NCBI GenBank assembly: GCA_021029095.1
Contig: JAJOHG010000145.1
Location: forward strand, 1 to 64,000
Direction: 5' to 3'
Length of the DNA stretch: 64,000 bases
Source: Phellopilus nigrolimitatus
Lineage: Eukaryota; Basidiomycota; Agaricomycetes; Hymenochaetales; Hymenochaetaceae
The notes beneath the pieces were generated by a model that saw only the letters and a list, made by a program, of their open reading frames with translations, ran no database searches and was not told the origin of the DNA. Shown here piece after piece: positions 1-10,768 of this stretch (positions within the stretch are counted from its first letter, which is position 1; every line of letters starts with the position of its first letter). Both the position numbers and the translations under genes were made by a program.

Positions 1-2561
1 ATTTACGCGGCACGGCGTGAGTTATCGTTTAGCACATTTGTCGCTTTAATTTCTCTGCGAAACAAAAGAAAAAAAAAAGAAAACAGTAGAGTAAAAAGGG
101 CGGTGACTTTTCGTGCTCAGGTGTTGCGTCGGAGCATCGTCCGCAAAAAGAAAAAAAAAAAGGAAAACAAAAACAAAGACAAAGACAAAGACAAAGAAAA
201 AGCAAAAAAAAAGATGACGACTGCAAATCGGCAGCCCTCCCGTCTGCGCGATTTCTGCCCTGCGCTTGATGCTCGGCTGTCCTTTCAGGCTTTTGCGAAA
301 ATCGCGGGCCTCCCTGATTTGAAACGCGTTGGTGCGGCGCGCGCTCCGCGGTGGCCGGCCGGCCTGCTGCGTGTGTGCACCGCGCGCGCCGCGTAGGCGT
401 CGGGTGGGCGGGCAGGCGCGGCGCGGCGCGGGCATCCGCTTGGTGGAATCGAGGTGGCAGAGGGCCCCCAGACGGCTTGACTAAACGCACATTTTTCTTC
501 GCTGATAAAGTGCGTACGCGCGTTTTAATGTAATTTGTAATTTTTCTCGCGGAGCTTTGTCGGTGGGTCCCCCACAGACGAGCACGCTTCTTGCGTTCAT
601 TCTCTGACTCGAGTCTGACTCTGAGTCTGTGGGCATGGTTAATTAGCCTGGTACGCCTTCGAGAGATTTGGCCGCGAGTATGTAAGTAACATATAATGCA
701 TGGAGCGTGCAAGGAAGGAAGGACGATGACTCGATATCGAGCCGCAGGGGCGCCAGATCGCCTGCGCGCAATCGCCCGCGCGCGCTGCGATACGCTTGCA
801 GCTGCACGCGCAGCACCTGCATCTGGCAGGGGTGCCAGATGCGGAGTCAGAGCGCACGGAAGGGGAAGGGGAGGGGGAAGGCCGCTGATTGGCGCAGCGG
901 GCAGGCCGAGGCCCGGGGGGGGGGGGGGGGGCATATCAGGATTCCAGGACGGGGATTCCGCGGCGTGGCGTTTTCGATGCATATATGTAGCATACTTCAG
1001 ATGTATATGTACATGTACGGGAAGTGCAGAGATATGTGCTGCGCTTGGTCTTCGGGCGCGCCCGTGCGTGTCTCTGCGGGTGGCCCCCCTGCCAGGTGTC
1101 ATGATGTGCCGGGGACGGGCGCGGGCGCGAGCATCCGCGAGAGAATAGAAGCGCGCAACGCATATGCGTATATGCGTGCAGCTCGCAGGCGACATATGGA
1201 GATCAGAAAGGCTCGAGTGCGTTTCGTGATCGCTCCAGAATGCGTTGGGCTGATGGCGCGCGCTGGAACGGGCGTGCCGCGCGCGCAGATGGCGCGTAGG
1301 CGTTGCGCGAGATCTGCTGTGTTTAGAAACAAAAAAGAGGAATATATAAAAGGGCGAGCCGACGCTGTGCGCCTTAGATGATAGGAGGCTGAGCGTCGCC
1401 GGGGCGACGCGCGGGCACAGGCTGCAGAAGACAGACGCCTGCGAGCAAAGAGTCAAGATGGGGATGCGATCAGACGAGAACGCGCGACGGTTGAGACCGA
1501 GAGCGCCGAACAACGCGACGACAGCTTGTATTGTGGCTCAGAGACAGGGAAGCGCCGGCGCCGATCTGTGCGGGTGCTATCGGGGATCAGTGGGCTCATT
1601 GTGCGCGAATACCGTTGTTGAGGCCAGGCTTGGAGCGTGTTTTTGAAATATGGATATGGATATGGATTGCTGTGGCTCGGGCGAGAAGGTTCCTAAAGCG
1701 GGCGATAGGAAGTCAAAGGCAGCGCGTTTCCGAGGATCAGATAGGATTATAGTTGCACAGGCGAAATCAGAGGAGCGGGAAGGGCATGTGCGGGGCTGGG
1801 GCGTTGTAATATTCGGGTGACTATATGTACATGTATATGTCAGATACCCATCGCTTGCCGCAGCCGCAGCGGCGACTTTCGAAATATAGGCAGTGTATTT
1901 GATAAGCTTGGGGCGGCGGGCCCCGGCGTGCGCAGGAGGCAGCGCGGGTGGGGCATGTCTTGCAGGCGGTGAGAGCTGCGGGAAGCCGGCGGCCAGATGG
2001 AGGCCTGGGATCGTGCGTATTAGTGGCTGTCATGGGGGAGACTGAGGGGCACGCCACTGGCACTGGCGCCCCTACTGGCACGGGCAGAGCCACATATGAT
2101 CGGCGTGGGCCGTGGGCTGCGAGCCGAGGCCGTCGGGCCTCGGCGAAGGCGGCGCGAATCGCGGCCGAGTCTTTCGGATGCGTGCTTAGCTGCGTGACTG
2201 TCTGGGATGAGTCAGTTGGACAGCGGGAAGCGAAATGATTAGTTGATAATGGAAATAAAGGAGGCTACGGCGTTGAGACTCGAAGGCTGAGGCTATATGA
2301 AAGGAAAGGACAGGGGCGGTGGGGCCCTAACCTGAATAAAGATAAAGATGACACATTCTAATGAACCCTGGACCCCGGACAGCGTGCTCCGTTTATGGAA
2401 GGAGATGGCGGCTGTGCGCTGTGTGCGAGAAGCCGACCGCCAGCGGACTCGGAGCTCACCGCCGCCCTTGCACTCTCCTTCACAGGCGTCCCCTTTATAT
2501 ATCATGGCCCGTGAACCCACTCCCATCTTCCTCCCTCCCCAGTCTCACATCCCTCACTACA
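1..2561. other. GC-rich intergenic region, no supported gene
   Basis: No reading frame here has convincing protein character; the long open frames are compositional by-products of high GC. The stretch holds an A/G-rich track (about 140-215), a 17-nt G run, repeated palindromic TGTACATGTACA-like words (about 1000-1016 and 1822-1842), and a TATA-like word near 2490, about 70 nt before the cyclin ATG, which may belong to that promoter. Confidence 0.6.
915..931 (+). repeat. Homopolymer run of 17 G
   Basis: Seventeen consecutive G follow a CCC. Such a run can form a G-quadruplex and is also prone to length error in assembly. No gene is associated with it. Confidence 0.9.
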
Positions 2562-4067
2562 ATGGACTCGCCTGCCTTCTGGCCTGCGCCCCACGCCACC
2601 CCCTCCCGTTCCAGCTCCTCCACCACCCTCGTCGACGACCGCGACCATCCCGCCTCCCTCGCTCCCCACCACCTCTCCCGCCTCGTCAAGTCCAAGCTCT
2701 CACCCGCTGTCCTAGACTATCTTGTCGACCGGGTCTGCGAGGCAGTCGACTTCGGCCTCGGCCACCCCTCCTCTAGCTCCGCTTCTGCGTCGGCTTCTAT
2801 GCGCTCCTCCCGCAGGAACCACTCTCGCCGCTGGCAGTCAGACAAAGACACCGCCGTCTTCGCAGAGTTTGTCGCTACCGTTCTTAGACGTGCCGAGGTC
2901 TCTTTCAGTGTCGTCATCGGTGCCCTCGTCTATATCGACCGCGCCCGGCCCCACCTTTCAATTGCCATCGAAGGTCAGTCGGTTGCCACTAACTAACTCC
3001 CAATCATCTCTCATCAACGATTCAATATAGAGTGGGCGCAGCATCGTGTCCTTCTTGGAGCTCTCATCCTCGCCTCCAAATATCTCAACGACGCCTCGCT
3101 CAAGAACGCCCACTGGGCCCTTTGTACCGGTGTCTTCGGCCGCCGCGACGTCTTCCGCATCGAGCGCGAGTTCCTCGAGGTGCTCGACTTCGAGCTCAGC
3201 GTCAAGGAGTCTGACCTCCTGCGCGAATGCGCGCGCATGGTCCACGAGGGCGTCCTCGAGTGCCCCGCAGAGCTGCAGGAGAAGAGGGAGAAGGAGAAGG
3301 AGCCGACGACGACGACGACGAGCCTGCAGGCCGTCCGCGCGATCTGGGACGAGAAGGCGCGCTTGGAGAGCAGGCCCGCGCACAGCAGGCCGGAGAAGAG
3401 GCAGTCGGACCTCGACATGATGGATGTCGACGCAGCGGAGGAGAGGCGCGAGCGGCGCAGGAAGGAGCGCCGCCGCATGGAGATCTACTTCCCGACAGCA
3501 CCGGCCTCGCGCGACTCGATATCGCCAGCGTCGTCCTGCTCCTCGTGCTCGGCGTCCTCGCCCGACTCCGCATCGACGTCGCCGGAGACAGAAAGCGATG
3601 CCTCCCCGCGCACGCCGCCGCCACCGCCGCCGTGCCTGCACTACCCGCCCCCGCACTGCGCCTCGGCGTCGACGCCCGCGCACCACCACCACCACCACCA
3701 CCACTCCAGCGCGAGCGCGTCCTTCAAGCCGCTCGCGCTCCTCGAGCACTTTCCCGCGGTGCCCACGCCGCCGCTCGTGCTGACGCCGTCGCGCAAGGCG
3801 GTGTCGGCAGTGCTGGCTGTGCCGCCGGCCCTGCCCGGGCTCCCGCCCTACCCCGCGCTGCCTTTCGACCTGCCCCTTTCGCGCCCGCCGTCCGCGGCGC
3901 TGTCAGGGCCGTCGCGTGGCGCCTCGCCGTACGCCCATCTGTCCCTGCCGGTGCCCGGCACGCGGTCGACGTCGCCGTACACGCACCGGCGCTCGAGCGC
4001 GATGTCGATGGCGCTGTACCCGTCGTACCTCCCCGCGAACGTCGTCCCTGCGACAAACGCCGTGTAA
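2562..4067 (+). CDS. PCL-like cyclin (Pho85-type cyclin N-terminal domain)
   Basis: Two exons, 2562-2973 and 3031-4067, encode 482 aa; the 57-nt intron (GTCAGT...TAG) splits a Glu codon. Residues about 100-200 form a cyclin box: ALVYIDRARPHLSIAIEG, then WAQHRVLLGALILASKYLN, then FLEVLDFELSV. This matches the PCL1/PCL2 type of cyclin, which binds a Pho85/CDK5-like kinase and steers it to cell-cycle or polarity substrates. The C-terminal half is long, Ser/Pro-rich and probably disordered, with an acidic/basic segment, a run of eight His near 3680-3705 and many SP/TP sites that could be CDK targets. The ATG at 2562 is the first in frame after a pyrimidine-rich leader. The family is clear from the box; the exact PCL subclass is inferred. 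Confidence 0.85.
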
Positions 4068-7000
4068 AGTGTAAAACCAGTTGTGCCGCGAGCGCCTGCG
4101 CTAGCTTGCTTGTCACTCTCCTTCGCTGTTTTTCTTTTTCTTTTTTCTTCTCCTTTTCTTACATTTGTTTTTGGTGGTTTTATTTTTTCCTTTGCCTTTC
4201 AAATTGCAGGCTGCGCACACACTCATACACTCATACACGCGCCTCATATGTGTATCCGTCTTCCTTTCACCGCGCATACATATACATCTCGCACGCCCTC
4301 GGACACTTCACTTCCAACATCGCTCTCGCCTGCATTTTTTTTTCCTTTTTTTTGCCCTGTGTTCTCCACACCCAACCATATACATACAGCATACTCATTT
4401 CCTCTCTTGTGCAACCAGCGTTTCGTTTTATCCGTCCAAAAGCTTTTATCGTAATTGCCACTTTTTCCCTTTTCCCTCTCCTTCCTCCCTCGCTACGCTA
4501 TCTATACTCCTGCGCTCGCCGCCCGCTCTTCCTCCATTGCTCTGCCCCGGGCCTCGGACCTGTCTGCGCCGCCCCGGTCCTCGGGACGCGATTCGGCGCA
4601 GCGGGCTCCACGCCCCCCATCCGGGTCGCTCTCCCCGCATCTGTGCTCCGCCCCATCTGTACCACCACCCCACACGCACACGCTCGTTCTACTCTAGCCG
4701 TACACCTATATTTGCGCCCGCGGCGTGTCTCTTTTTTTGGCCGCGGGTGCTTACATTACTTTAGTCTGCATGTGTTTTCTTTTTCTTTGCTTTGCAATAG
4801 ATTGACTGGGATTACATTTTTGACTTGGGTTGGCTTGAGCCTTGAGCTGAGTTTGAGTTTGAGCTTGAGCTTGAACTTGACGGACTTGACGGACTTGATT
4901 TGATTTGATTGATTTGACTTGACTTGATTTGATATGACGTTTGATTTTGCGAAAATGCCTCCGCGGGATCTTTATCTACGTATGTACAGTATCGTGAGTC
5001 CGGACTCGATTTGCTCCCGTGTCTCGGACAGCTGCGGTCCGCGGATAAGCACCTCTGAAACTTGCACGCAGCGGGGAGAGAGTTTGTCTGTCTGTCTGTT
5101 TGTCCTGCGTGATCGACCAATCCTGGCTAACTGACTGACTGCCTGACTGACTTGGAACCTAATGGCGTGCATCATGATGACAGAATACGTATTCTGCTTT
5201 GCACCCGGGCCCGCCTCCCCCATTTGCGCGACGCGAGACGCGCGTGCGCGCGGGACACCGGCGCCGGAGCGAGGGGATAATTAAAAGACGCGTAGCGCAC
5301 GCTCGCTCGCTCGATACCTCCGCGCGGCAAGCGTGATTTAATTTTGCGGGCACCCGCGCGTGTGCGGCCCGAGTGTGTGCGCGCGTACGCCAAAGACGCG
5401 GGCGCAGACGCCGGGGGGTGGTTCTTCGGGGACAGTCTCGCGTGCGGCTTCGCCGGGCGGACGGACGGACGGGCCTTTGCGTGGTATTCAGTATGTACCG
5501 TACGTACGTACGTGCGTAGTTACTTGGTGCTTCGGCGGACGGTCGGGCGGGCCTCTGCGTGATGCCTATCTATCATAGATATACATGTACATGACATGTA
5601 TTTACTTCGCAGCTCGGTATCCGTGTAGACGTATATTGTATACACTGATAAGTAGCGATATCGTAGTTAGTGGCTGTATATGTAGTGTGCACGTCGATAG
5701 CCAAGTGAGAAGAGGCGGACTCGCGCTCCCAGGCTGGCCTGAGTGGGACTGCGAGTGCAGGCACCCCCAGGCACGCCGTGGCACGCCGGGGCGCGCGGCA
5801 GCTCAGCGACTTCTAAGTAGGTAAGCAGGTTGGTTGTACAATATGTAGTTGTATGCGTCGGATTCGGAGGCCGAAAGGCTTGGAGACGAACGCGCAGCTT
5901 ATGTCCGCGTGTGCGGTGGGCTAAGTATACAGTAACATAAACGCAATCGCCATGACGAGGTCGACGGGGTGCCGTGGGGAGGCTCTGGGGCTGTGCGCTT
6001 GGGTAGCTGCGTTCTGGAGCCTTGGAGATTGCATGTAGGTAACGCAGTGGCGTATACTATGAGCTCATGGAAGCACACATGGACTGATGGGGAGCAATTT
6101 TCGTTCGTTTGTGTGGCTCTGAGAGGTTCCGCCTGCTGCCTGCTGTCGGCAGAGACGCGGATGTGCGTACCAGGGGCCCGAAGCCGCTGGTATTGCTGTT
6201 GCTATTACTATTAACTTGCACGCAGGGGAGTGCCCCCGAAGTCGAAGACCGACGCCTCGCGCGGGCCTTCCTTGGGCTTTCCAGGACCGAGAAGAGAAGG
6301 CCCCGGCTGCCCAGTTCGGAAAAAACCGTCGATACGCGCCTTTCCGCGGGGGGCCCCGTGCGCCAAACAGGCAGCCCGCGCTGCAAAAGGCGAAAGAAAG
6401 GCGGAAAAAAAGCAAAAGCAAAACGCTCCCCCATCACGCCGCGCAGAGCGCGCCGGGGCCCCAGGCGTCTCAGGACGTATGTGTAGATTGCGCGTGCCAC
6501 GCAGGGCTAGGCAGGACTCCGCCTAGCGCCATCGGCGGCGGCGAGCCGTGGCCAGCTGGGCGTCCCGAGGAATGCGCAAAATTGTTTTGCTTTTTGCTTT
6601 TTGCTTTTGCCCCGCGCAGGAAGGGCTGATGCGTGCACGCCGGCCCTTTTGTTTTTTGCTTTGTTTTGATTTTGATTTTGATTCGGTTTAGTATAGTATA
6701 AAACGCGACAGCCTGAGCGGTGAGGCCCGAGCTGGCTTAGCCTGGGTGCGCTTGATTCCTTCAGCCCTGGGTGGTTTGGGCCTGGTCTGTGGCATTCCGT
6801 CATTGTGTGTCGCCGCCGCCGCCAAGTTCGATTTCACCGCGATATGGATCAAGTGCCACATATTTTCCGCTTTCGGAAATCGCCTGGGTGGTCGTCATGC
6901 GGGACCCCGAACATCCAGTTGTATACACCTGTATCTTTTCGCATCGAACCGGATGAACGACTCTTACGCAGATGCTGTGGTCAGACGCACACTTGCCTTC

Positions 7001-7612
7001 TGACTCCCGTCAATATTGCTTCTGCTTGTCTGCGCTCGACTTAGAGATACGACTCTTACTTCTCGGGTCTTGTCGCAGCTGGGACCCGGACGCGAGCGTT
7101 GATGACGTCGGCATCTCCTCTGTGCGGATGTGGCTCGCGCGCACAATCTTCGGTGCTAAATGGATCTCGCTATCGTGCCCTGATCATAACCTCCGAGTCG
7201 CCGTGGTTCAGCATCACTCACGGGTCGGCGAGAGGCTCGGACGCCGACCGCCGCGCGGCGTTCGGTGCCGTGGGCATTGAGTTCGGTTAGCTCGCCGCCG
7301 AGGAGATCTCGCGCGGAAGCCGAGACTGCTATGGGGTTTCTACAAATGCGGCTCTTGGAAGCGTGCGTGACGCCGTGGGGGGGTTCGAAAACCGCTGCGC
7401 AGCTTCTCGCGGATCAGACGATTTTTCAAACGGCGGGGACATACGAAGATCGGTTAATTTTAACAGCTCGGAAATTGCTATCGGGCGGACACGCCAGCCT
7501 GCGATGCAGGTCCAGATAAAAGCGCGATGGGCTCCAGAGATAGGAGTGCAAGACCTCCTAACGCACAGCTGTTACGAACAACTTATAGCAATCCTCTACT
7601 CGCGAACTCCTG
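4068..7612. other. Long intergenic region with simple repeats, no supported gene
   Basis: The start is probably the pyrimidine-rich 3' UTR of the cyclin gene. Further on there are TTGA-type repeats, short CGGA and TACG repeats (about 5455-5515), palindromic ACATGTACATGT words near 5580-5600 and TTTTG repeats near 6580-6690. Open frames at 6100-6630 look like GC artefacts: no domain, no splice pattern, low-complexity translations. Nothing else could be supported. Confidence 0.55.
4829..4935 (+). repeat. Degenerate TTGA/TTGAC-rich simple repeat
   Basis: About 100 nt made mostly of TTGA, TTGAG, TTGAC and TTGAT units, downstream of the cyclin gene. The unit varies, so this is an old, drifting microsatellite. 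It has no coding potential. Confidence 0.8.
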
Positions 7613-8433
7613 ATGTGCGACTGTAGAGACGAGAACTACTACTTGTCCTTCGTCGTGTTCAAAGTAAGCCTGTCCTCTTTCCATTCGTGTGTTATACTCA
7701 TAGATATATTTATTTGACTGCTCCAGGTCGAAGACTGCCTGTTCCGCGTCCCGCGAGAGGGATTCGAGGAGCAGTCCGATGTTTTCAAGACCATGTTCAC
7801 ACTGCCATCCGGTGGGGCTGCCGAGCTAGATGGCTGCAGCGACGACCACCCTGTATTACTGGAGGGTATCAGCGTCGACGACTTCCGCACGTTCCTGAAA
7901 GTCCTGTACCCGCGGTAAGCCTTTTCACTTGAACTAAATATATAAAAGCACGTTCAAATACTTAAAAAAACCCTATCCGCATGCACACCAGACCCTTCCG
8001 CTCGCGCACCCCGTTCGAAGACAAGCCGCTCTCGGAAGAGGAGCTGCGCGCCGTCCTCGGGCTCGCGCGCATGTGGTGCTTCGACGACATCGCGCGCTTC
8101 GCCATCGCGGGCCTCGAGGCGCTGCGCCTCGCGCCGGCGCACAAGCTCGCGCTCGCGCGTGAGTACGACGTCGCGCAGTGGGTGAAGCCCGGGCTGCGCG
8201 CGCTCGCGCTGCGCGAGGAGACGCTCTCCGCCGCGGAGGCGGAGCAGCTCGGGCCCGAACACACGCTCGCGGTCGCGCGCCTGCGCGACGAGCGCTACCG
8301 CACGCTCACGGGCCAGTCGAGCCAGTGCAAGTCGGGCACGTGTGGCTGCTACAAGGCCGGCTGGGAGCTGGAGCGCGAGTTCAGGTACCTGATCGAGCAG
8401 CAGGTTGACAAAAAGCTGGACGAGCTTGCGTGA
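7613..8433 (+). CDS. BTB/POZ domain protein, tandem copy 1
   Basis: Three exons, 7613-7663, 7727-7914 and 7992-8433, keep phase throughout (226 aa). Exon 1 encodes MCDCRDENYYLSFVVFK; exon 2 begins VEDCLFRVPREGF and carries the BTB signature with SDVFKTMF; exon 3 encodes the helical C-terminal part with ARMWCFDD. Agaricomycetes have many such short BTB proteins; BTB folds dimerise and often recruit Cullin-3, but no role is known for this group. The ATG aligns with that of copy 2; a stop lies upstream in frame. Exon 3 is far richer in G and C than the same exon in copies 2 and 3, and its protein is the most diverged. It ends in a cysteine cluster (CKSGTCGCYK) absent from the other copies. Confidence 0.75.
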
Positions 8434-8679
8434 TCTGCCGTGAGCTCGTCGATGGGGAAAGGCCTGGTACATTATTGTAAGAGTAGTAATTGTTTTCCTT
8501 GTGCTGTACGAATTCAACGCCGAACAGAATCGCTAGTTTTATTTGGGATCTGAACGTGACTGCCGGCTGGAGGACACACCAAAGCCTCGAGGCCTCTCAC
8601 ATCAAATAGCTGAGAAGTGTCGACAGATGCTGGTGGGGCACCTTTCACGCAACCCTCTATCGCGAACGTACTTCTGGCG

Positions 8680-9485
8680 ATGGCTAGCTGTAGAGACAAG
8701 AGCTACTATTTTTCTCTCCTGGTTTTCAAGGTATGTTGCTCCGTACCTGTGTCCGTCGAACTGAAGATTCAAGTACAAAATGAATGATGCAAGGTGGAAG
8801 ACTGCCTCTTTCGAGTCCCTCAACAAGGGTTTGAGAGCCAATCCGAGGTTTTTAAGACGATGTTCACCCTACCATCCGGTGAAGACACCGAACAGGATGG
8901 CTGCAGCGATGACAGACCTCTAGTATTGGAGGGCATAAAAGCCGACGACTTCCGCGCGTTTCTAAAACTGCTATATCCCCAGTGAGCCTTCACAATTTTA
9001 AATCTAGCATAATCAAGTAAATTTTTAAGTCGTTAACCGGGTTTCGTAGACCCACTCGGGCTAACGAGAGAACGTTATCCGAAGAGGAATCACTGGTTGT
9101 GTTAAGCCTGGCGAGGATGTGGTGCTTTGATAAGATTGTGGATATCACGATCGAAGGCCTTGAGGCCATGAATTTGTCTTCGGCTCGAAAGCTGGAGCTC
9201 GCGAATGGTCATAACATTGTGCAGTGGTACGAGCCGGAACTGAGCGCTCTCGTCTATCGAAAGGAATGCTTGACCCTGGACGAGGCGAAGCAAATTGGCC
9301 TTGAACTTGTGGTCGAAATTTCCAACATGCGAGAAGAGAAGTATAGGGTATTGCCGCTACACGATCTGGAGAAAGAGTATAAAGCCAGGATAGACTGGGG
9401 CATCAAGCATGATTTACGGAGGATAATCAAGCAGATAGAGAATAATAGTCTAGATCTACTAAGCACTACTTTTCTCACGTCGTAA
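8680..9485 (+). CDS. BTB/POZ domain protein, tandem copy 2
   Basis: Three exons, 8680-8730, 8794-8981 and 9050-9485, give 224 aa with the same intron positions and phases as copy 1. Exon 1 is MASCRDKSYYFSLLVFK, exon 2 starts VEDCLFRVPQQGFESQ, exon 3 contains ARMWCFDKIVDITIEGLEAM. Exon 2 is exactly 188 nt in copies 1, 2 and 3, so they arose by tandem duplication of a complete gene. The last segment is charged and helical. Conserved DNA continues upstream of the ATG in copies 2 and 3, probably leader sequence; an in-frame TGA limits any N-terminal extension. BTB family is clear; function unknown. Confidence 0.75.
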
Positions 9486-9502
9486 CTACTGTGTAGAAAA
9501 TG

Positions 9503-9743
9503 ATGTTGATCGACATGGACATCCAAAAAAGGAAACATGTTCTTGAACCTGTCTATTGTTTTATTTTTTTTCCATGGCAGCTTGAGATTGGGACAAGTCA
9601 GATTGCGTGCTGCCAACAGAATGTTTTTATTTTGCAAATTAAGCCGAGTTTCGGGCATGAAAGGTAGGATGTAGAGGTTTTGAACGGTTTTCTACGGTGC
9701 TGAGACTCTATTTCCTTTTCCGGATGTCCATGTCGATCAACAT
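9503..9743. repeat. Inverted repeat between BTB copies 2 and 3
   Basis: A 22-nt word at 9503-9524 is the exact reverse complement of 9722-9743, with imperfect pairing continuing on both sides over about 40 nt. The spacer is about 197 nt. The right arm lies in the leader of BTB copy 3, next to sequence shared with the leader of copy 2; the left arm lies in the probable 3' UTR of copy 2. Confidence 0.85.
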
Positions 9744-9790
9744 TTTCTGGTGGGGCCCCTTTCGAGCAATTCTCTATCGCAGATGTACGT

Positions 9791-10558
9791 TTAACCAACT
9801 GTAGAGACGAGAGCTACTGTTTTTCCCTCGTGGTTTTCAAGGTGTGTTTCCAAGTATCCGTTGAGCTAAAGACTAAAGCACAAGTTAAATAATGGAAGGT
9901 GGAAGACTGCCTCTTTCGAGTCCCTCGACAAGGCTTCAAGAGCCAATCCGAAGTGTTCAAGACGATGTTCACCCTGCCATCCGGTGAAGACGGAGAGCAT
10001 GATGGCTGCAGCGACGACAGACCTCTGCTATTGGAGGGTGTAAAAGCCGACGACTTCCGCGCGTTCCTGAAGTTGTTATATCCTCGGTGAGCCTTCTCTG
10101 ACTTATTATTCGATAAAGGAGTAAGAATGAAACTATTGACTAAAAAAATTCGTAAATCCACTTGAGCTCACGAGAGAAATCTATCCGAGGTGGAATCACT
10201 AGCCGTACTGATTTTGGCGAGAATGTGGTGCTTCGACGAGATTGTGAAGACTCTGATTGAAGGCCTTGAGGCCATGAATTTGTCTTCCACTCGAAAGCTG
10301 GAGATCGCGCGGCACCACAATATCGTGCAGTGGTACGAGCCGGAGCTGAGCGCTCTCGCTTTTCTAAAAAACAGTTTAACCCTAAAGGAGGGGAAGCAAA
10401 TTGGCCTTGACCTTATGGTCAAACTCTCCGCCGTGCGAGACGAGAAGCATAGGGGCTTATTGGAACGCATGTACGAAGGTGACGAACGGACAGTATCCTA
10501 TTCGGAAAAGTGCGCCAAGCAGAAATTGAACGAGATAGTCGAGCAGATAAAAAGATGA
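9791..10558 (+). CDS. BTB/POZ domain protein, tandem copy 3, probably decaying
   Basis: Exon 1 homology covers 9791-9841, exon 2 is 9899-10086 (188 nt, as in its sisters) and exon 3 ends at 10558. The codons aligned with the start Met of copies 1 and 2 read TTA ACC, so no ATG is available there. The acceptor used by copy 2 (TTCGTAG) reads TTCGTAA here, and a TGA lies in frame just after it. An AG ending at 10176, about 20 nt downstream, would restore the frame and skip the TGA. The BTB core (VEDCLFRVPRQGFKSQ) and ARMWCFDEIV are intact. It could be a recent pseudogene or a gene with a shifted start and acceptor. Confidence 0.55.
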
Positions 10559-10768
10559 CCTTAAGTAGATTTACTCAGTATGTATGTACTGTACATGTAC
10601 TTTGCCCGAGTTGTAAACGGATCGTTGGCTCTCTTGTTAAGGCGAGCTCTGGACTTGTATTTTCGAAATCCACAGCGGCTCGGATGTCGCATAGGCGTGT
10701 GCACTCAATGGCTTCCGCTTCGCAGCAACATGCCGAATTCAGCTCCCAGTGACCTATACATGAAATAG

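Noticed and set aside
29..1513. 494-aa open frame on the minus strand
   Set aside because: The translation is low-complexity with Arg, Ala, Ser and Pro runs plus Phe/Leu from a homopolymer track; no domain, no splice structure, and it sits in very GC-rich DNA where stop codons are rare.
3227..4903. 558-aa frame overlapping the cyclin gene
   Set aside because: It is a shifted frame of a GC-rich exon; the cyclin box is only in the other frame.
6109..6629. Overlapping frames of about 100-137 aa between the cyclin and BTB genes
   Set aside because: No start context, domain or splice signals; all three frames are open because of base composition.
8620..8679. Conserved in-frame GGAPF-like peptide upstream of the ATG in BTB copies 2 and 3
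   Set aside because: The DNA is shared between the copies, but an in-frame TGA lies upstream in both and copy 1 does not keep the frame, so it is better seen as leader.
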